From CAZDGK01 sp964505035 (lineage in GTDB: Bacteria; Patescibacteriota; Saccharimonadia; UBA4664), in contig CAZDGK010000001.1 of assembly GCA_964505035.1 (NCBI GenBank), positions 1-64,000 on the forward strand: a DNA stretch of 64,000 nt, given 5' to 3'. The first letter of the stretch is position 1. Each line of letters opens with the position of its first letter. Positions 8,920 to 17,020 of the stretch are shown piece after piece. The position numbers and the translations under genes are program-made. The notes under the pieces were generated by a model. That model was not told the origin of the DNA, ran no database searches, and was given only the letters and a program-made list of their open reading frames with translations.

Positions 8920-8945
8920 GAGCTCGGGCCTTTGGTCCCGAGCTC
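8920..8945 (-). terminator. Hairpin downstream of the 39-aa gene
   Basis: GAGCTCGGG and CCCGAGCTC form a 9-bp perfect stem with an 8-nt loop, about 30 nt beyond the stop of the small minus-strand gene. The trailing minus-strand sequence is moderately T-rich. Confidence 0.6.
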
Positions 8946-8976
8946 TCCTAGTGTTCGTTCAAAATCTAAACGTAAC

Positions 8977-9096
8977 TTAGCTGGTCAACCAAAGCCTTTC
9001 CGGTGCGAAGGCGCGAGCGGCCGCACCGACAAACAGCGGTGCCTTGCCCATCTTGCGGGCGTCTTTCCAAATTGTGGCCGTCTCATAAGTTGACAT
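8977..9096 (-). CDS. Small unknown protein (39 aa) with a strong promoter
   Basis: Reads MSTYETATIWKDARKMGKAP, then a short hydrophobic patch (LFVGAAARAFAP) and ends ERLWLTS. It is supported by a near-consensus promoter just upstream (TTGACA, 17 nt, TACATT) that leaves only about a 4-nt leader, and by a hairpin after the stop. No family is recognised. It could be a small membrane-associated or regulatory peptide. It is the last of two small minus-strand genes. Confidence 0.55.
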   Translation of the reverse strand: MSTYETATIWKDARKMGKAPLFVGAAARAFAPERLWLTS

Positions 9097-9106
9097 AACG
9101 TTTCGA

Positions 9107-9135
9107 AATGTAGCGCATCGCGCTAACGCTGTCAA
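9107..9135 (-). promoter_or_regulatory. Near-consensus sigma70 promoter
   Basis: On the minus strand: TTGACA (9135-9130), 17-nt spacer, TACATT (9112-9107), then 10 nt to the ATG ending at 9096. Confidence 0.75.
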
Positions 9136-9170
9136 GCTTTTTTGCTTGCTACAGATATAAACTGCCCGCA

Positions 9171-9201
9171 AAGAAAATGCCGCCAGCTGGATGCTGGCGG
9201 C
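9171..9201 (-). terminator. Rho-independent terminator
   Basis: GCCGCCAGC (9179-9187) pairs with GCTGGCGGC (9193-9201). On the minus strand the stem is followed by ATTTTCTTT. It ends the 65-aa coiled-coil gene. Confidence 0.8.
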
Positions 9202-9217
9202 GTCGAACGAGTTGGTA

Positions 9218-9415
9218 CTACCGCCCCTGGCTCGTGTCCTGCTGAGCCCTGCGAGCCGCGGCCTCGGCCAGAGCCGTCTCCCGGCGCTGGCGCTGCTCAC
9301 GCTCCTGCGCTTTGGCAGCGTCGTGCTGAGCTTGCTGCGCCCGCTTGGTCGCTTCCGCGTCAGCCTGCTGAACCTGAGCGTAGTCAGGGTACTGCGGTGG
9401 TACGTTGGTGGCCAT
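9218..9415 (-). CDS. Small charged, Ala/Gln/Arg-rich helical protein (65 aa)
   Basis: Starts at the ATG placed 6 nt after a perfect AGGAGGTG. The sequence begins MATNVPPQYPDYAQVQQ and becomes a long helix of A, Q, R and E (about residues 18-60), probably a coiled coil. It has no membrane segment or signal. Function unknown; the strong ribosome site and the terminator right after the stop argue for a real, well-translated gene. Confidence 0.65.
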   Translation of the reverse strand: MATNVPPQYPDYAQVQQADAEATKRAQQAQHDAAKAQEREQRQRRETALAEAAARRAQQDTSQGR

Positions 9416-9608
9416 ATCGTCACCTCCTCTCAACTCGCTTCCCCTACAAGGCGCTGGTGCGCCTGTAGCACGGCCATAATAGCAAACATTCTAAATGCGT
9501 CAATAGGCGATGACACAAAGCCAGCCCAAAAAGAGTAAGTGTTGAGCAAGATCGACTAACATCTTGTCCTGAGTGCTTAAATATGCTATCGTTTTGAGGT
9601 TAGTTTGG

Positions 9609-9683
<75 letters not shown>

Positions 9684-9724
9684 GGTATTATCAATTAACG
9701 AAAACGGAAAGTACGGACAGGCGT

Positions 9725-9931
9725 ATGAAGCGTCTTACTCTCAGCAAGACAGACAAGAAAATCGCCGGCCTCTGCGGCGGCCTCGGTCAATACCTCGAGA
9801 TTGACTCTACGGTCGTGCGTCTGATCGTGCTAACCGTCACCATTATGACCGGTGTGTTGCCGGGCGTGCTGCTGTATATCCTAGCCGCCGCCATCACCCC
9901 GCCGGAAGGAGCCAACGATGCCAAAGCGTAA
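9725..9931 (+). CDS. PspC-domain small membrane protein
   Basis: 68 aa. [20 protein letters not shown] followed by a single hydrophobic segment (about 30-58) is the PspC domain. In phage-shock-type systems such proteins sense envelope stress, and small stand-alone forms are common in Gram-positive bacteria. The ATG at 9725 was chosen because the longer frame runs through the tRNA. Its end overlaps the rpmG start by 14 nt. Confidence 0.85.
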   Translation: MKRLTLSKTDKKIAGLCGGLGQYLEIDSTVVRLIVLTVTIMTGVLPGVLLYILAAAITPPEGANDAKA

Positions 9932-10079
9932 TCGCCCGTACTTGGCGATGGAGTGCACCAGTTGCAAGAACCGCAACTACACCACCGCCAAGAACCCCAA
10001 GAACACCACTGACCGTCTCGAGCTCAAGAAGTTCTGCAAGCACGAGATGAAAGTCATGCCTCACAAAGAGACCAAGTAA
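9918..10079 (+). CDS. rpmG: 50S ribosomal protein L33
   Basis: 53 aa beginning [21 protein letters not shown], with the zinc-type cysteines C-x2-C and a later FCKH. The end HKETK is typical of bacterial L33. The ribosome site GGAAGGAG lies inside the overlapping PspC gene, so the two are co-transcribed. Confidence 0.93.
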   Translation: MPKRNRPYLAMECTSCKNRNYTTAKNPKNTTDRLELKKFCKHEMKVMPHKETK

Positions 10080-10109
10080 GAGCCAATATTAGCTCGTCAG
10101 GACGTTAAT

Positions 10110-10140
10110 GGGCGACCAGGATCATGTATCCCGGTCGCCC
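10110..10140. terminator. Terminator hairpin between convergent genes
   Basis: GGGCGACC (10110-10117) pairs with GGTCGCCC (10133-10140), extended by outer GGAC/GTCC. It sits between rpmG and a minus-strand gene. Confidence 0.7.
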
Positions 10141-10146
10141 GTCCTG

Positions 10147-10695
10147 TTAATTCAGGCTGCCCTTGTCCTGATGTGGGCATGACTCACGGTCAATGCTTAG
10201 CACCAGAATGCTGGACCTCATGACGTGAACACCGAGCTTTGACATCTCCTGCGACACCGTCACCAGCACCGGGTCGGTGCTAGCTTGGTGCTCCACCAGA
10301 AGATCCAGCATCGGCACACGGTTGAAGAGCTCGTGCACACGATGTCTGAATGTCTGCTCACTCGGCGGTTGCAGGCAGGGCCCAAATTGGACCGAAACTG
10401 CAATACTCACATCACCACAGCCACACAGGTATAAGGTGATCTCCACCTCAGTCGCCGTGTACGGATCAATTGGCTTCGTTACTCGCTTGAGCCCCTGAAC
10501 CATCTCCGCTGTGGCCGTCTCATCGGCGGCCACCACGAGCACGGTGTTATTGTCCAGATCCAGTACCGCCTTCGCTACACAAGGCAGTTTATGCATGGCC
10601 CGAGCCACGCGGTTAAGTTCCTGAACATCCACTCCGTCCGGATAGACTGGAGCATACGCACCGTGTCCGTAATAAATGAACTGTGCCGGTGTCAT
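10147..10695 (-). CDS. Unknown soluble protein (182 aa)
   Basis: The start at 10695 is chosen because GAGGAAGG precedes the ATG; it reads MTPAQFIYYGHGAYAPVYPD. Mixed alpha/beta composition with two CGCGD-like cysteines near the middle; no signal peptide or membrane segment. A repeated theme of short V/L strands suggests two alpha/beta modules of about 80 aa. Not recognised. It is divergently transcribed from the NUDIX gene. Confidence 0.55.
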   Translation of the reverse strand: MTPAQFIYYGHGAYAPVYPDGVDVQELNRVARAMHKLPCVAKAVLDLDNNTVLVVAADETATAEMVQGLKRVTKPIDPYTATEVEITLYLCGCGDVSIAVSVQFGPCLQPPSEQTFRHRVHELFNRVPMLDLLVEHQASTDPVLVTVSQEMSKLGVHVMRSSILVLSIDRESCPHQDKGSLN

Positions 10696-10779
10696 CGAAA
10701 CCTTCCTCGAAAGGGACAAAGGCAGACCCGACTATACAATTGCCGCGGCAGCCAGTCAATGGGCACATAGCCAATATGC

Positions 10780-10785
10780 TACACT
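10780..10785 (+). promoter_or_regulatory. -10 hexamer, leaderless NUDIX gene
   Basis: TACACT ends 7 nt before the ATG at 10793. Confidence 0.55.
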
Positions 10786-10792
10786 ACCGAGC

Positions 10793-11347
10793 ATGGCGAA
10801 TACCTGGCAGCGTATCAGTTCACGCTACGTACATACCAATCCCTACTACCGCATCCGTCACGACGAAGTCATTCGTCCAGACGGCAAACCCGGCAACTAC
10901 TTCATACTCGAAGCGCCACCATCGGTCTTCATCATCCCGGTCATGCCCGATGGCCGCATCCTGCTGATAAAGATGTTCCGCTATCCCACGCAGATGGAGT
11001 CGTGGGAAATCCCTGCCGGCAGCCGCAATCCTGACGAAGAGGCTATCGCAGCCGCCGTGCGGGAGTTCACGGAGGAGACCGGCTACGCGGCCGGTTCCTG
11101 GGAGCATCTCGGCACCTTCCAGACGTCCAATAGTAAGACGGATGGCCTGGGCGATGCGTTCGTCTGCACCAACATCGTGCCGGCGGATGGTCACGATCAG
11201 CTCGAAGAGGGGATTAGCCAGACGCGTCTGGTGACCCAAGACGAGCTAGCCGACATGATCGCCGACGGCGAAATCACCGATGGCAGCACGCTAGCCCCGC
11301 TCATGATGTGGTTGGCCAATCGACTGCGCCCGGACCGTTGCGAATAA
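10793..11347 (+). CDS. NUDIX hydrolase, ADP-ribose pyrophosphatase-like
   Basis: 184 aa from the leaderless ATG (MANTWQRISSRYVHTNPYY). A longer in-frame extension would run into the divergent gene's start and is rejected. The NUDIX box is complete (G-S-R-N-P-D-E-E ... REFTEETGY). The preceding WEIPAG and the overall length match the ADP-ribose/NDP-sugar diphosphatase subfamily, which cleaves nucleoside diphosphates linked to another moiety. Exact substrate unknown. Confidence 0.85.
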   Translation: MANTWQRISSRYVHTNPYYRIRHDEVIRPDGKPGNYFILEAPPSVFIIPVMPDGRILLIKMFRYPTQMESWEIPAGSRNPDEEAIAAAVREFTEETGYAAGSWEHLGTFQTSNSKTDGLGDAFVCTNIVPADGHDQLEEGISQTRLVTQDELADMIADGEITDGSTLAPLMMWLANRLRPDRCE

Positions 11348-11411
11348 CCGCAGTCCGTGGTATAGTAGTAGTCGCGCATTCCCAAATCCGCCGACCGAAA
11401 GGGGATTCAAC

Positions 11412-11582
11412 GTGCGCATTGTAGGAATCCTGTTTTGGCTCATGTGCCTGATCGTCAGTCTGCTCATCATGGCAGACACCTGGACACGCCACCACCAGAT
11501 CCATCCACTCAATCTGGTCTGTGCGGTGCTCAGTGTCGTGGTGATCCTCGGCCTGGCCGCAGCAGGAGACAGCAAAACCTAG
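11412..11582 (+). CDS. Small two-TM membrane protein (56 aa)
   Basis: GTG start after AAAGGGG. It begins VRIVGILFWLMCLIVSLLIM and has a second hydrophobic helix (about 33-50), ending AAAGDSKT. The predicted topology is a hairpin of two helices with a short polar loop (DTWTRHHQIHP). A promoter-like TATAGT lies near 11362. Function unknown. The gene is short but bounded by a ribosome site and a terminator. Confidence 0.55.
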   Translation: MRIVGILFWLMCLIVSLLIMADTWTRHHQIHPLNLVCAVLSVVVILGLAAAGDSKT

Positions 11583-11601
11583 CAACAATGTTCGCCTACC
11601 G

Positions 11602-11632
11602 CGCTCCTGCTCACATCCAGTGGGCAGGAGCG
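11602..11632 (+). terminator. Terminator-like hairpin
   Basis: CGCTCCTGC (11602-11610) pairs with GCAGGAGCG (11624-11632), with additional CAC/GTG pairs inside the loop. The T-tract is weak. Confidence 0.6.
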
Positions 11633-11692
11633 TAACCATCAGTCGACATCCGGGCCGATTTTCAGTACAATAAGCCAGTCATTTCACAACGT

Positions 11693-11768
11693 AGGGGTGT
11701 AGCTCAGTTGGTAGAGCAGCGGTCTCCAAAACCGCGTGTCGTGGGTTCAAGTCCTGCCACCCCTGCCA
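11693..11768 (+). tRNA. tRNA-Trp (CCA)
   Basis: Acceptor AGGGGTG pairs with CACCCCT. The anticodon stem GCGGT/ACCGC encloses CTCCAAA (anticodon CCA). The T-loop is GTTCAAGTC, with discriminator G and encoded CCA. Unlike the other three tRNAs, its trailer is TATAGTACA. Confidence 0.95.
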
Positions 11769-11985
11769 TATAGTACACAACAGCTTTTCAAGCTCATTTT
11801 TGGCCTCGTCTGATCTGTCAGCGGGGTCATTTTTGAAAGTTTGAACTGTCATGAGTGCCGGCCGGCGAGCCCGAGAGCAACGCCAGACCGCACCAATATC
11901 GCGCACGTTAGAGTTGCTCGTGTAAACACTAGTGTAATGGCGTAAAACTTTGGATGCTATATGATACCTACAAGGAGAATATAGT

Positions 11986-12927
11986 ATGCCCGAAGGCTCA
12001 CCAGGCCCTGCAGAATCAGATGTAAGCTTTCCCGAACCACTAGTACCAGACAAGCCAGGCACCCCTGAAGCGGGCGAAATCCTCAAAGGCGAGTGGAGGT
12101 CTCTTATTATTGTGCGGCGTCATTCCATTTATGATAACCGCCAACCTGCTGATTACGATTCTCCCACCGCTGAAGAAAAGCAAACACTTGGTCACCTAAC
12201 ACCTGAAGGCCGCACGGCTGCTGCTGAGCGCACCAGAGAACGTGTAGATGCCATACTCGACGCCGGTGAGGATGTAGACTTTATGGTTATAACCAGTCCG
12301 ACCCACTGGATGGGCCACGAAGAACTTGGCCAACGTGCCGATGAAACTGGTCAAATCGTTTCGCAAACAATTTCTGAAGAACTTGCGGCACGCGGTGGAA
12401 ACCCTACCCGCCTTATTAACACTAGCGACAACATTCACGGCGATCTTACCAGGCAGCATAGAGGCATTGAAGAAGCCCGCCTATTCAATGATCGCCAATT
12501 TACGGCGTTCATGCGCGAGCGCTACGGTGGCCAAGGTCGCGAATTTTGGGATGCGGTTAATGCAGACACCCACCGTGAACTGCGCGAAAGCCTGGGAGCA
12601 GAAGGGCCAGAAGATGTTGCCGCTAGGGTCCAGAGAACAATCGACCTCATTGCGCGTTTTGGCGAATACTACGAGCATCGCAACCCTGGTCGCAGGCTAG
12701 CGACGTTTATTATTACTCACCAAGAAGATCTTGAACCTTACGCGCAGCGTCGGCTAGGTGTTGCACCTGCCGATTTCCAGCCTGGTTACAACGACGGCCT
12801 AGAAATCGCCATAGGCGCCGATGGGACAGCGACTGCCACGGTAAATGGACGAGAGTATGAAGCACCGGTAACAACCAATCGGCCCCTTCCAGAGCGACAG
12901 CCAGGCGAGGCCGAACCAGGTGAGTAA
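11986..12927 (+). CDS. Histidine-phosphatase-superfamily-like protein
   Basis: 313 aa. After a Pro-rich N-terminus (1-35) the core reads LIIVRRHSIYDNR, an RH-type phosphate-binding motif. LTPEGRTAAAERTRE and a late FIITHQED (second catalytic His) follow, as in phosphoglycerate-mutase-like histidine phosphatases. The first motif is RRHS rather than canonical RHG, so activity is uncertain. A Shine-Dalgarno (AAGGAGA) is present. It overlaps the downstream PEP-synthase-like gene by 8 nt, so the two form an operon. Base composition is lower in GC than the surroundings. Confidence 0.7.
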   Translation: MPEGSPGPAESDVSFPEPLVPDKPGTPEAGEILKGEWRSLIIVRRHSIYDNRQPADYDSPTAEEKQTLGHLTPEGRTAAAERTRERVDAILDAGEDVDFMVITSPTHWMGHEELGQRADETGQIVSQTISEELAARGGNPTRLINTSDNIHGDLTRQHRGIEEARLFNDRQFTAFMRERYGGQGREFWDAVNADTHRELRESLGAEGPEDVAARVQRTIDLIARFGEYYEHRNPGRRLATFIITHQEDLEPYAQRRLGVAPADFQPGYNDGLEIAIGADGTATATVNGREYEAPVTTNRPLPERQPGEAEPGE

Positions 12928-15394
12928 AAAGCTGAATTTTATACCGATGTACGAGATCGGTATGATCTCGCCGCTTTACCCATGTATCGAGAACGGAGCC
13001 ACATTTACCGATTTAATGCCGAAACTCGGTTTTTATGGCGACAAACACTTTTTGCTGTATTCAAACTTCAATCTGGCTACCGCATACTACGAAGCCGACG
13101 AAATGTTACTATCAGGCAGGTATACATTTAGGCACTTGTCGAAGCCAACGCAGTTCACCCATTTTGTAAACGGCGTACATGAATCTGTTGCTAGAATACG
13201 TCAGTTCCTAGATAGGCTCGATAAGTTGGATGTTTGGACTATGCCGCAGGCAGAGCTAATAGACTTGCTTATAGAAAACAGCGAGATCGAAGCTAACATC
13301 TTCGCCTACTATAACAACACCCAACCTCAGAATTTCGCCATATTTGAACAAAAAATTATGGCGGCTCTGCGCAAAAAAGGCTTAGCCGAAGACGAAGCAA
13401 TAGCAGCCATGTCGACGCTAACAACGTCTGAAGTCCCCACCCGTCTTAGCGAAGACGAATCCGACTGGCTACGTTTGGTCTTGGCGGCCAAACAGCAGCT
13501 TCCTTCTGACTGGAAAGCAATACGGCTGGAAAAGACCCACCCTGGCATTTACTCAAAGCTGCAAAAGCACTTTGACGTTTATAAAACCCTACTGCTCGGC
13601 GATGGAAACTGGCAGCCTGATGTCAGCCATTATGTAAGCCTTCTCCGCAATGACATTGTTCGCCCGGCTGTTGAGCTGAATGAACGCCTAAAAGAACTAA
13701 CCCAGTTTGCGACCAAGACTAAAGTGGCTAAAGCCGCACTCATTAAGCGCCTGGCGCTAACTGACGACATAGTATTTTATGCTCATGTTATTAGCGAAGT
13801 AGGACATGTAAGGCTAATGATGCGAATAGATGGATTTATGCCGCTCGCCTATGCCAACGACAAGCCAATCGTCGAGGCCCTAGCCCGCACATACAAGCTA
13901 GGTTCCCCAGAATTCAGATACATCACCTATGATGAGCTACTTAGCCTGCGCTCAAAGAATCCGCAACTAAACGCAGCAGAACTGAAGCGCCGGTTCAAGG
14001 AAAAGCACTTCCTTCTGATAGTAAACAATGGCAAGTACGAAATGTTGTTTGGCAAAAGTGCAGATATGGCCTTCGCCAAACTTGTGCCAGAAGCAAATTA
14101 CTATACCGTAGAAGAGTTGTCGGGTAGTACAGCAATGGGCGGTCGCGTCAAAGGTATGGCCGTTGTATTTAACTGGGGTGACAATCTGCAAGATGCGCTA
14201 GACAAACTGCCTAAAGATGCCATTTTGGTGGCCGGTCAGACTAGGCCGCAGCTAATGCCATTAATCCGCGCGAGTAAAGGAATTATTACCGACGAGGGTG
14301 GTGTTATGAGCCACGCTGCGATAGTTGCTCGCGAGTTAGAAATGCCATGCATCGTAGGAACAAAAGTAGCGACAAAAGTGCTAAGGACAGGCGACTTAAT
14401 CGAGCTAGATGCTGACAACGGTGTAATTAAGGTTATAGAGCACACTAACAAGACCAAAGCCGCACTATCTTACAAACGTATGTCTGCAACACAAAAGACA
14501 AAGAAGCTTGCCGGTAAGCCGGCAAGCACAACGTTGGTCGTTCAGCCCATTCTGCAATTCGATGAAATTAAGCAAGGCGAAACGGGTCTGGTTGGCGGTA
14601 AGGGCGGATCACTAGCTGCACTTTCGCGGGCGGGGCTGCCAGTTCCACCAGGGTTTGTGGTTACTACAGAATGCTTTAGGGCGTTTTCGACAAGCAAGAT
14701 ACCCGGCGACGTTCAAAAGAAGATCCTCGCAGCCTTCGACAAACTAGGGATAGATTATGTTGCGGTTCGGTCTTCGGCGATTGCAGAAGATTCTAAAGAC
14801 ACGTCCTGGGCCGGCCAGTTCGATACCCTATTGAATGTTACTCGCGATGGTTTAATTGCAGCAATTCAGAGCTGCTGGTATTCTGCCGAATCTGACTTGG
14901 TGCAGGATTATGCCAAAGATAACAAAATCGGGCGCGAAGATTTGGCACTTGCAGTGGTGGTTCAGGCAATGGTTTCTAGTGATGTGTCTGGCGTGGCGTT
15001 TACCCACAACCCAGTTACCGGCGCCGCAAACGAAATAATGATAGAGGCCTGCTTTGGACTTGGTGAGATGTTAGTCCAGGGCATGGTGACGCCAGATAAC
15101 TTCTTGGTTGATAAGCAAGATTTAAGCGTTATGTCGCACGCGGCCAATAAACAACAGGTCATGCTCAGTTATGTGAAGGGCCAAAACATTGAGCTGCCCG
15201 TGCCTAACCCTAAAGCCAGTAAGCTTACTAAAACCCAACTGTTGGTAGTCGCTGGCCTTGCAAAGCGCATAGAAGACTTCTACGGCACACCTCAAGACAT
15301 TGAATGGGCGATGTCTAAGGGCCGAGTATACATAGTCCAATCACGCCCCATCACAACGCTGAAATCTTCTCGTCGTAAGGCGTCAAAGACCTAG
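12920..15394 (+). CDS. PEP-synthase-like phosphotransferase with permuted domain order
   Basis: 824 aa, GTG start. Residues 1-390 form a helical domain of unknown family. Residues about 395-505 are a phosphohistidine swivelling domain: TDEGGVMSHAAIVARELEMP with catalytic His465, then PCIVGT. Residues about 550-815 are a PPDK/PEP-synthase ATP-grasp domain (VGGKGGSLAAL, PVPPGFVVTT, VRSSAIAEDS, FTHNPVTGA, final QDIEWAMSKGRVYIVQSRPIT). In PpsA and rifampin phosphotransferase the ATP-grasp comes first; here it is last. There is no PEP-barrel. It probably uses ATP to phosphorylate an unknown acceptor via His465, with the N-terminal domain as acceptor site. Partner: the upstream phosphatase-like gene. 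Confidence 0.8.
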   Translation: MSKKLNFIPMYEIGMISPLYPCIENGATFTDLMPKLGFYGDKHFLLYSNFNLATAYYEADEMLLSGRYTFRHLSKPTQFTHFVNGVHESVARIRQFLDRLDKLDVWTMPQAELIDLLIENSEIEANIFAYYNNTQPQNFAIFEQKIMAALRKKGLAEDEAIAAMSTLTTSEVPTRLSEDESDWLRLVLAAKQQLPSDWKAIRLEKTHPGIYSKLQKHFDVYKTLLLGDGNWQPDVSHYVSLLRNDIVRPAVELNERLKELTQFATKTKVAKAALIKRLALTDDIVFYAHVISEVGHVRLMMRIDGFMPLAYANDKPIVEALARTYKLGSPEFRYITYDELLSLRSKNPQLNAAELKRRFKEKHFLLIVNNGKYEMLFGKSADMAFAKLVPEANYYTVEELSGSTAMGGRVKGMAVVFNWGDNLQDALDKLPKDAILVAGQTRPQLMPLIRASKGIITDEGGVMSHAAIVARELEMPCIVGTKVATKVLRTGDLIELDADNGVIKVIEHTNKTKAALSYKRMSATQKTKKLAGKPASTTLVVQPILQFDEIKQGETGLVGGKGGSLAALSRAGLPVPPGFVVTTECFRAFSTSKIPGDVQKKILAAFDKLGIDYVAVRSSAIAEDSKDTSWAGQFDTLLNVTRDGLIAAIQSCWYSAESDLVQDYAKDNKIGREDLALAVVVQAMVSSDVSGVAFTHNPVTGAANEIMIEACFGLGEMLVQGMVTPDNFLVDKQDLSVMSHAANKQQVMLSYVKGQNIELPVPNPKASKLTKTQLLVVAGLAKRIEDFYGTPQDIEWAMSKGRVYIVQSRPITTLKSSRRKASKT

Positions 15395-15803
15395 CAAATA
15401 ACTTTGTGGCTTACTGCCGGCCGGCATTACAACGAGATTGCCTGCTCTACCCTCAAGGATGTAGTACATGAAATCTGACTCATGTTCAACGAGTGTGGTT
15501 TCGTGTCCATTTTCCGCGTCGATCAGTACAAAACCGGCTTTGTCGCTTAGTTCCCGGCTGGGAAATATTTTGCCTTAATGCCGACTTTATCAAAAGAAAT
15601 AGTCGAGGGTTCATGAATTACATACATGCTGAGTGTATAGCGAATCTATGTCATAGCTATGTGGACCTTGCAAAAGTTTGGACATCCTATCTCTCCTGCC
15701 AGTAATTATCTATTTATTGCCTCCACAAAGCCCTGGCTGGTATACTATGCCAGACCTCAATCAGTCTGTCCGGATTCGTCCGGCAGCTCAGAAGGGTGGC
15801 GAC
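15395..15803 (+). other. Intergenic region with an extended -10 promoter
   Basis: No supported gene; the short frames have no ribosome sites. Near its 3' end TGG-TATACT (about 15736-15744) is a good extended -10 for the zinc-finger membrane protein, leaving a leader of about 50 nt with AGAAGGGTGG before the ATG. The rest is relatively AT-rich and continues the composition of the upstream island. Confidence 0.5.
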
Positions 15804-16310
15804 ATGTCCGACATACAGCCAATAACGAGCGGACCATGGTATTACTGTGCCCTCGTGACCATCCTCGTTGGATGGCCCCTCACGCTCGACGCGCTTTTGC
15901 GCTGGCCCTCCAGCTATCGCAAAGCCGGCCTGCACAAGTGGAAGTGGGTCACAGCGGCCCTCCTCTCCAATCTGCTGTTCTACCCGGGGCTCGTCTTCGC
16001 GATCGTCTATCTCTTCAGCGCACGCGCTAAAATCAGGGCGACCAAACCCCGCCCCATACGCGATGCGTTCCGGGAAGCGAGAGAAACCAGCAACTCCGGC
16101 GGCTCCGGCAGCACCAGCGGCTCCACCACTGGTAGCGGACGGGGATCGACCGGCAGCAAGCGGCAATCGTTTATGCCGGACCGGCCGGCACATGTGCCAA
16201 CCAAGCGGACACCCGTGCCCTGCGGCGCATGCCGGGCGACCGGACGCAACCCAGACGGCACCGTCTGCACCTCGTGCGGCGGAAGCCGCAATGTGATTGG
16301 CACCTTCTAA
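15804..16310 (+). CDS. Membrane protein with C-terminal zinc-finger-like CxxC pairs
   Basis: 168 aa from the ATG after AGAAGGGTGG. There are two TM segments (about 12-32 and 48-70), a Ser/Gly/Thr-rich flexible linker (about 95-125), and a C-terminal module C-G-A-C-x6-PDGTVC-x2-C-GG that looks like half of a DnaJ-type zinc finger. It is presumably membrane-anchored with a cytoplasmic zinc knuckle. Function unknown. Terminator at 16330. Confidence 0.65.
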   Translation: MSDIQPITSGPWYYCALVTILVGWPLTLDALLRWPSSYRKAGLHKWKWVTAALLSNLLFYPGLVFAIVYLFSARAKIRATKPRPIRDAFREARETSNSGGSGSTSGSTTGSGRGSTGSKRQSFMPDRPAHVPTKRTPVPCGACRATGRNPDGTVCTSCGGSRNVIGTF

Positions 16311-16329
16311 CACTAGGCGCCACTTCAAC

Positions 16330-16356
16330 AGTCCGGCCTCGTGCAGAGGCCGGACT
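16330..16356 (+). terminator. Rho-independent terminator
   Basis: AGTCCGGCCTC, 5-nt loop, GAGGCCGGACT (11 bp perfect), followed by GTTTCATTTCTT. Confidence 0.88.
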
Positions 16357-16423
16357 GTTTCATTTCTTCCGCAAAGTCTCGGTTAACATCCTGCCACCCC
16401 TTCCATGAACTATAATTCTGCAC

Positions 16424-16449
16424 AAGAAAGACCCGCCCAAGAGGCGGGC
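16424..16449 (-). terminator. Rho-independent terminator of the I36-like gene
   Basis: On the minus strand, GCCCGCC and GGCGGGT form the stem, followed by CTTTCTT. Confidence 0.8.
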
Positions 16450-16478
16450 CTGTCTTGTCTAGGGTTTCGTGGCTGCTG

Positions 16479-16919
16479 TTAGAATATTTTGAAGGATGAG
16501 ATTCTGTCGTTCAGCGCACTTCCTACCCAGGGCACGAAGCCACCTTGGGCGCTGGTTGTGATCCAGCCGGCACCGCCGCCGGTACAGTTGTTTGTGTCAT
16601 AGAAGTACACAATGCTGCCATAGTTTAGGTTTGAAACCAGAGAGCTTGCCCGGTTGTCAAACGAGAAAGCGCCATTAACCATAGGGATGCAGGTATTGGC
16701 TGGCGGCACACTAAAACCTACCTGCGTGCCGCTATAGTTAATGTCTTGCCAGAAACAGATCGAATTCGACCAACACGCGGCCTGGGCGGTTGCTGTCTGC
16801 ACCATGGCTAGCGGCGAAACGAAAGCCAAGCTCATGCTGAGCAAGACCAGCGCATGGCGGGCAAGTTTAATGTTACGGAGTCTTAGTGCGCCCGAGCGCA
16901 CCGTCTGAAGAAACTTCAT
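16479..16919 (-). CDS. Secreted peptidase-inhibitor I36 / beta-gamma-crystallin-like protein
   Basis: 146 aa from the ATG after GGAGGG. A Sec signal peptide covers about residues 1-46 (basic stretch, LVLLSMSLAFVSPLAMV, then TATAQA before the mature ACWSN). The mature part has W-x(4)-CFWQDINYSG, several Cys, two NYGSI/YDTNN-type strands and a final DRISSFKIF. This is the pattern of the I36 (Streptomyces metalloproteinase-inhibitor-like) crystallin fold. It is presumably exported and either inhibits proteases or has a structural role. Confidence 0.7.
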   Translation of the reverse strand: MKFLQTVRSGALRLRNIKLARHALVLLSMSLAFVSPLAMVQTATAQAACWSNSICFWQDINYSGTQVGFSVPPANTCIPMVNGAFSFDNRASSLVSNLNYGSIVYFYDTNNCTGGGAGWITTSAQGGFVPWVGSALNDRISSFKIF

Positions 16920-17005
16920 ACGACCCTCCAGTGAATTTGTAAAATACACCCTAGTAATTTCATTATAACGCTTATGTCTAGTCCGGTCGGTCAAGGGATT
17001 ACTTC

Positions 17006-17014
17006 TGGTATACT
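17006..17014 (+). promoter_or_regulatory. Extended -10, leaderless
   Basis: TGG-TATACT ends 6 nt before ATG 17021. Confidence 0.65.
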
Positions 17015-17020
17015 CTGCTT

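Noticed and set aside
15493..15705. 70-aa open frame in the 15.4-15.8 kb gap
   Set aside because: No ribosome site, no promoter spacing and no protein-like pattern.
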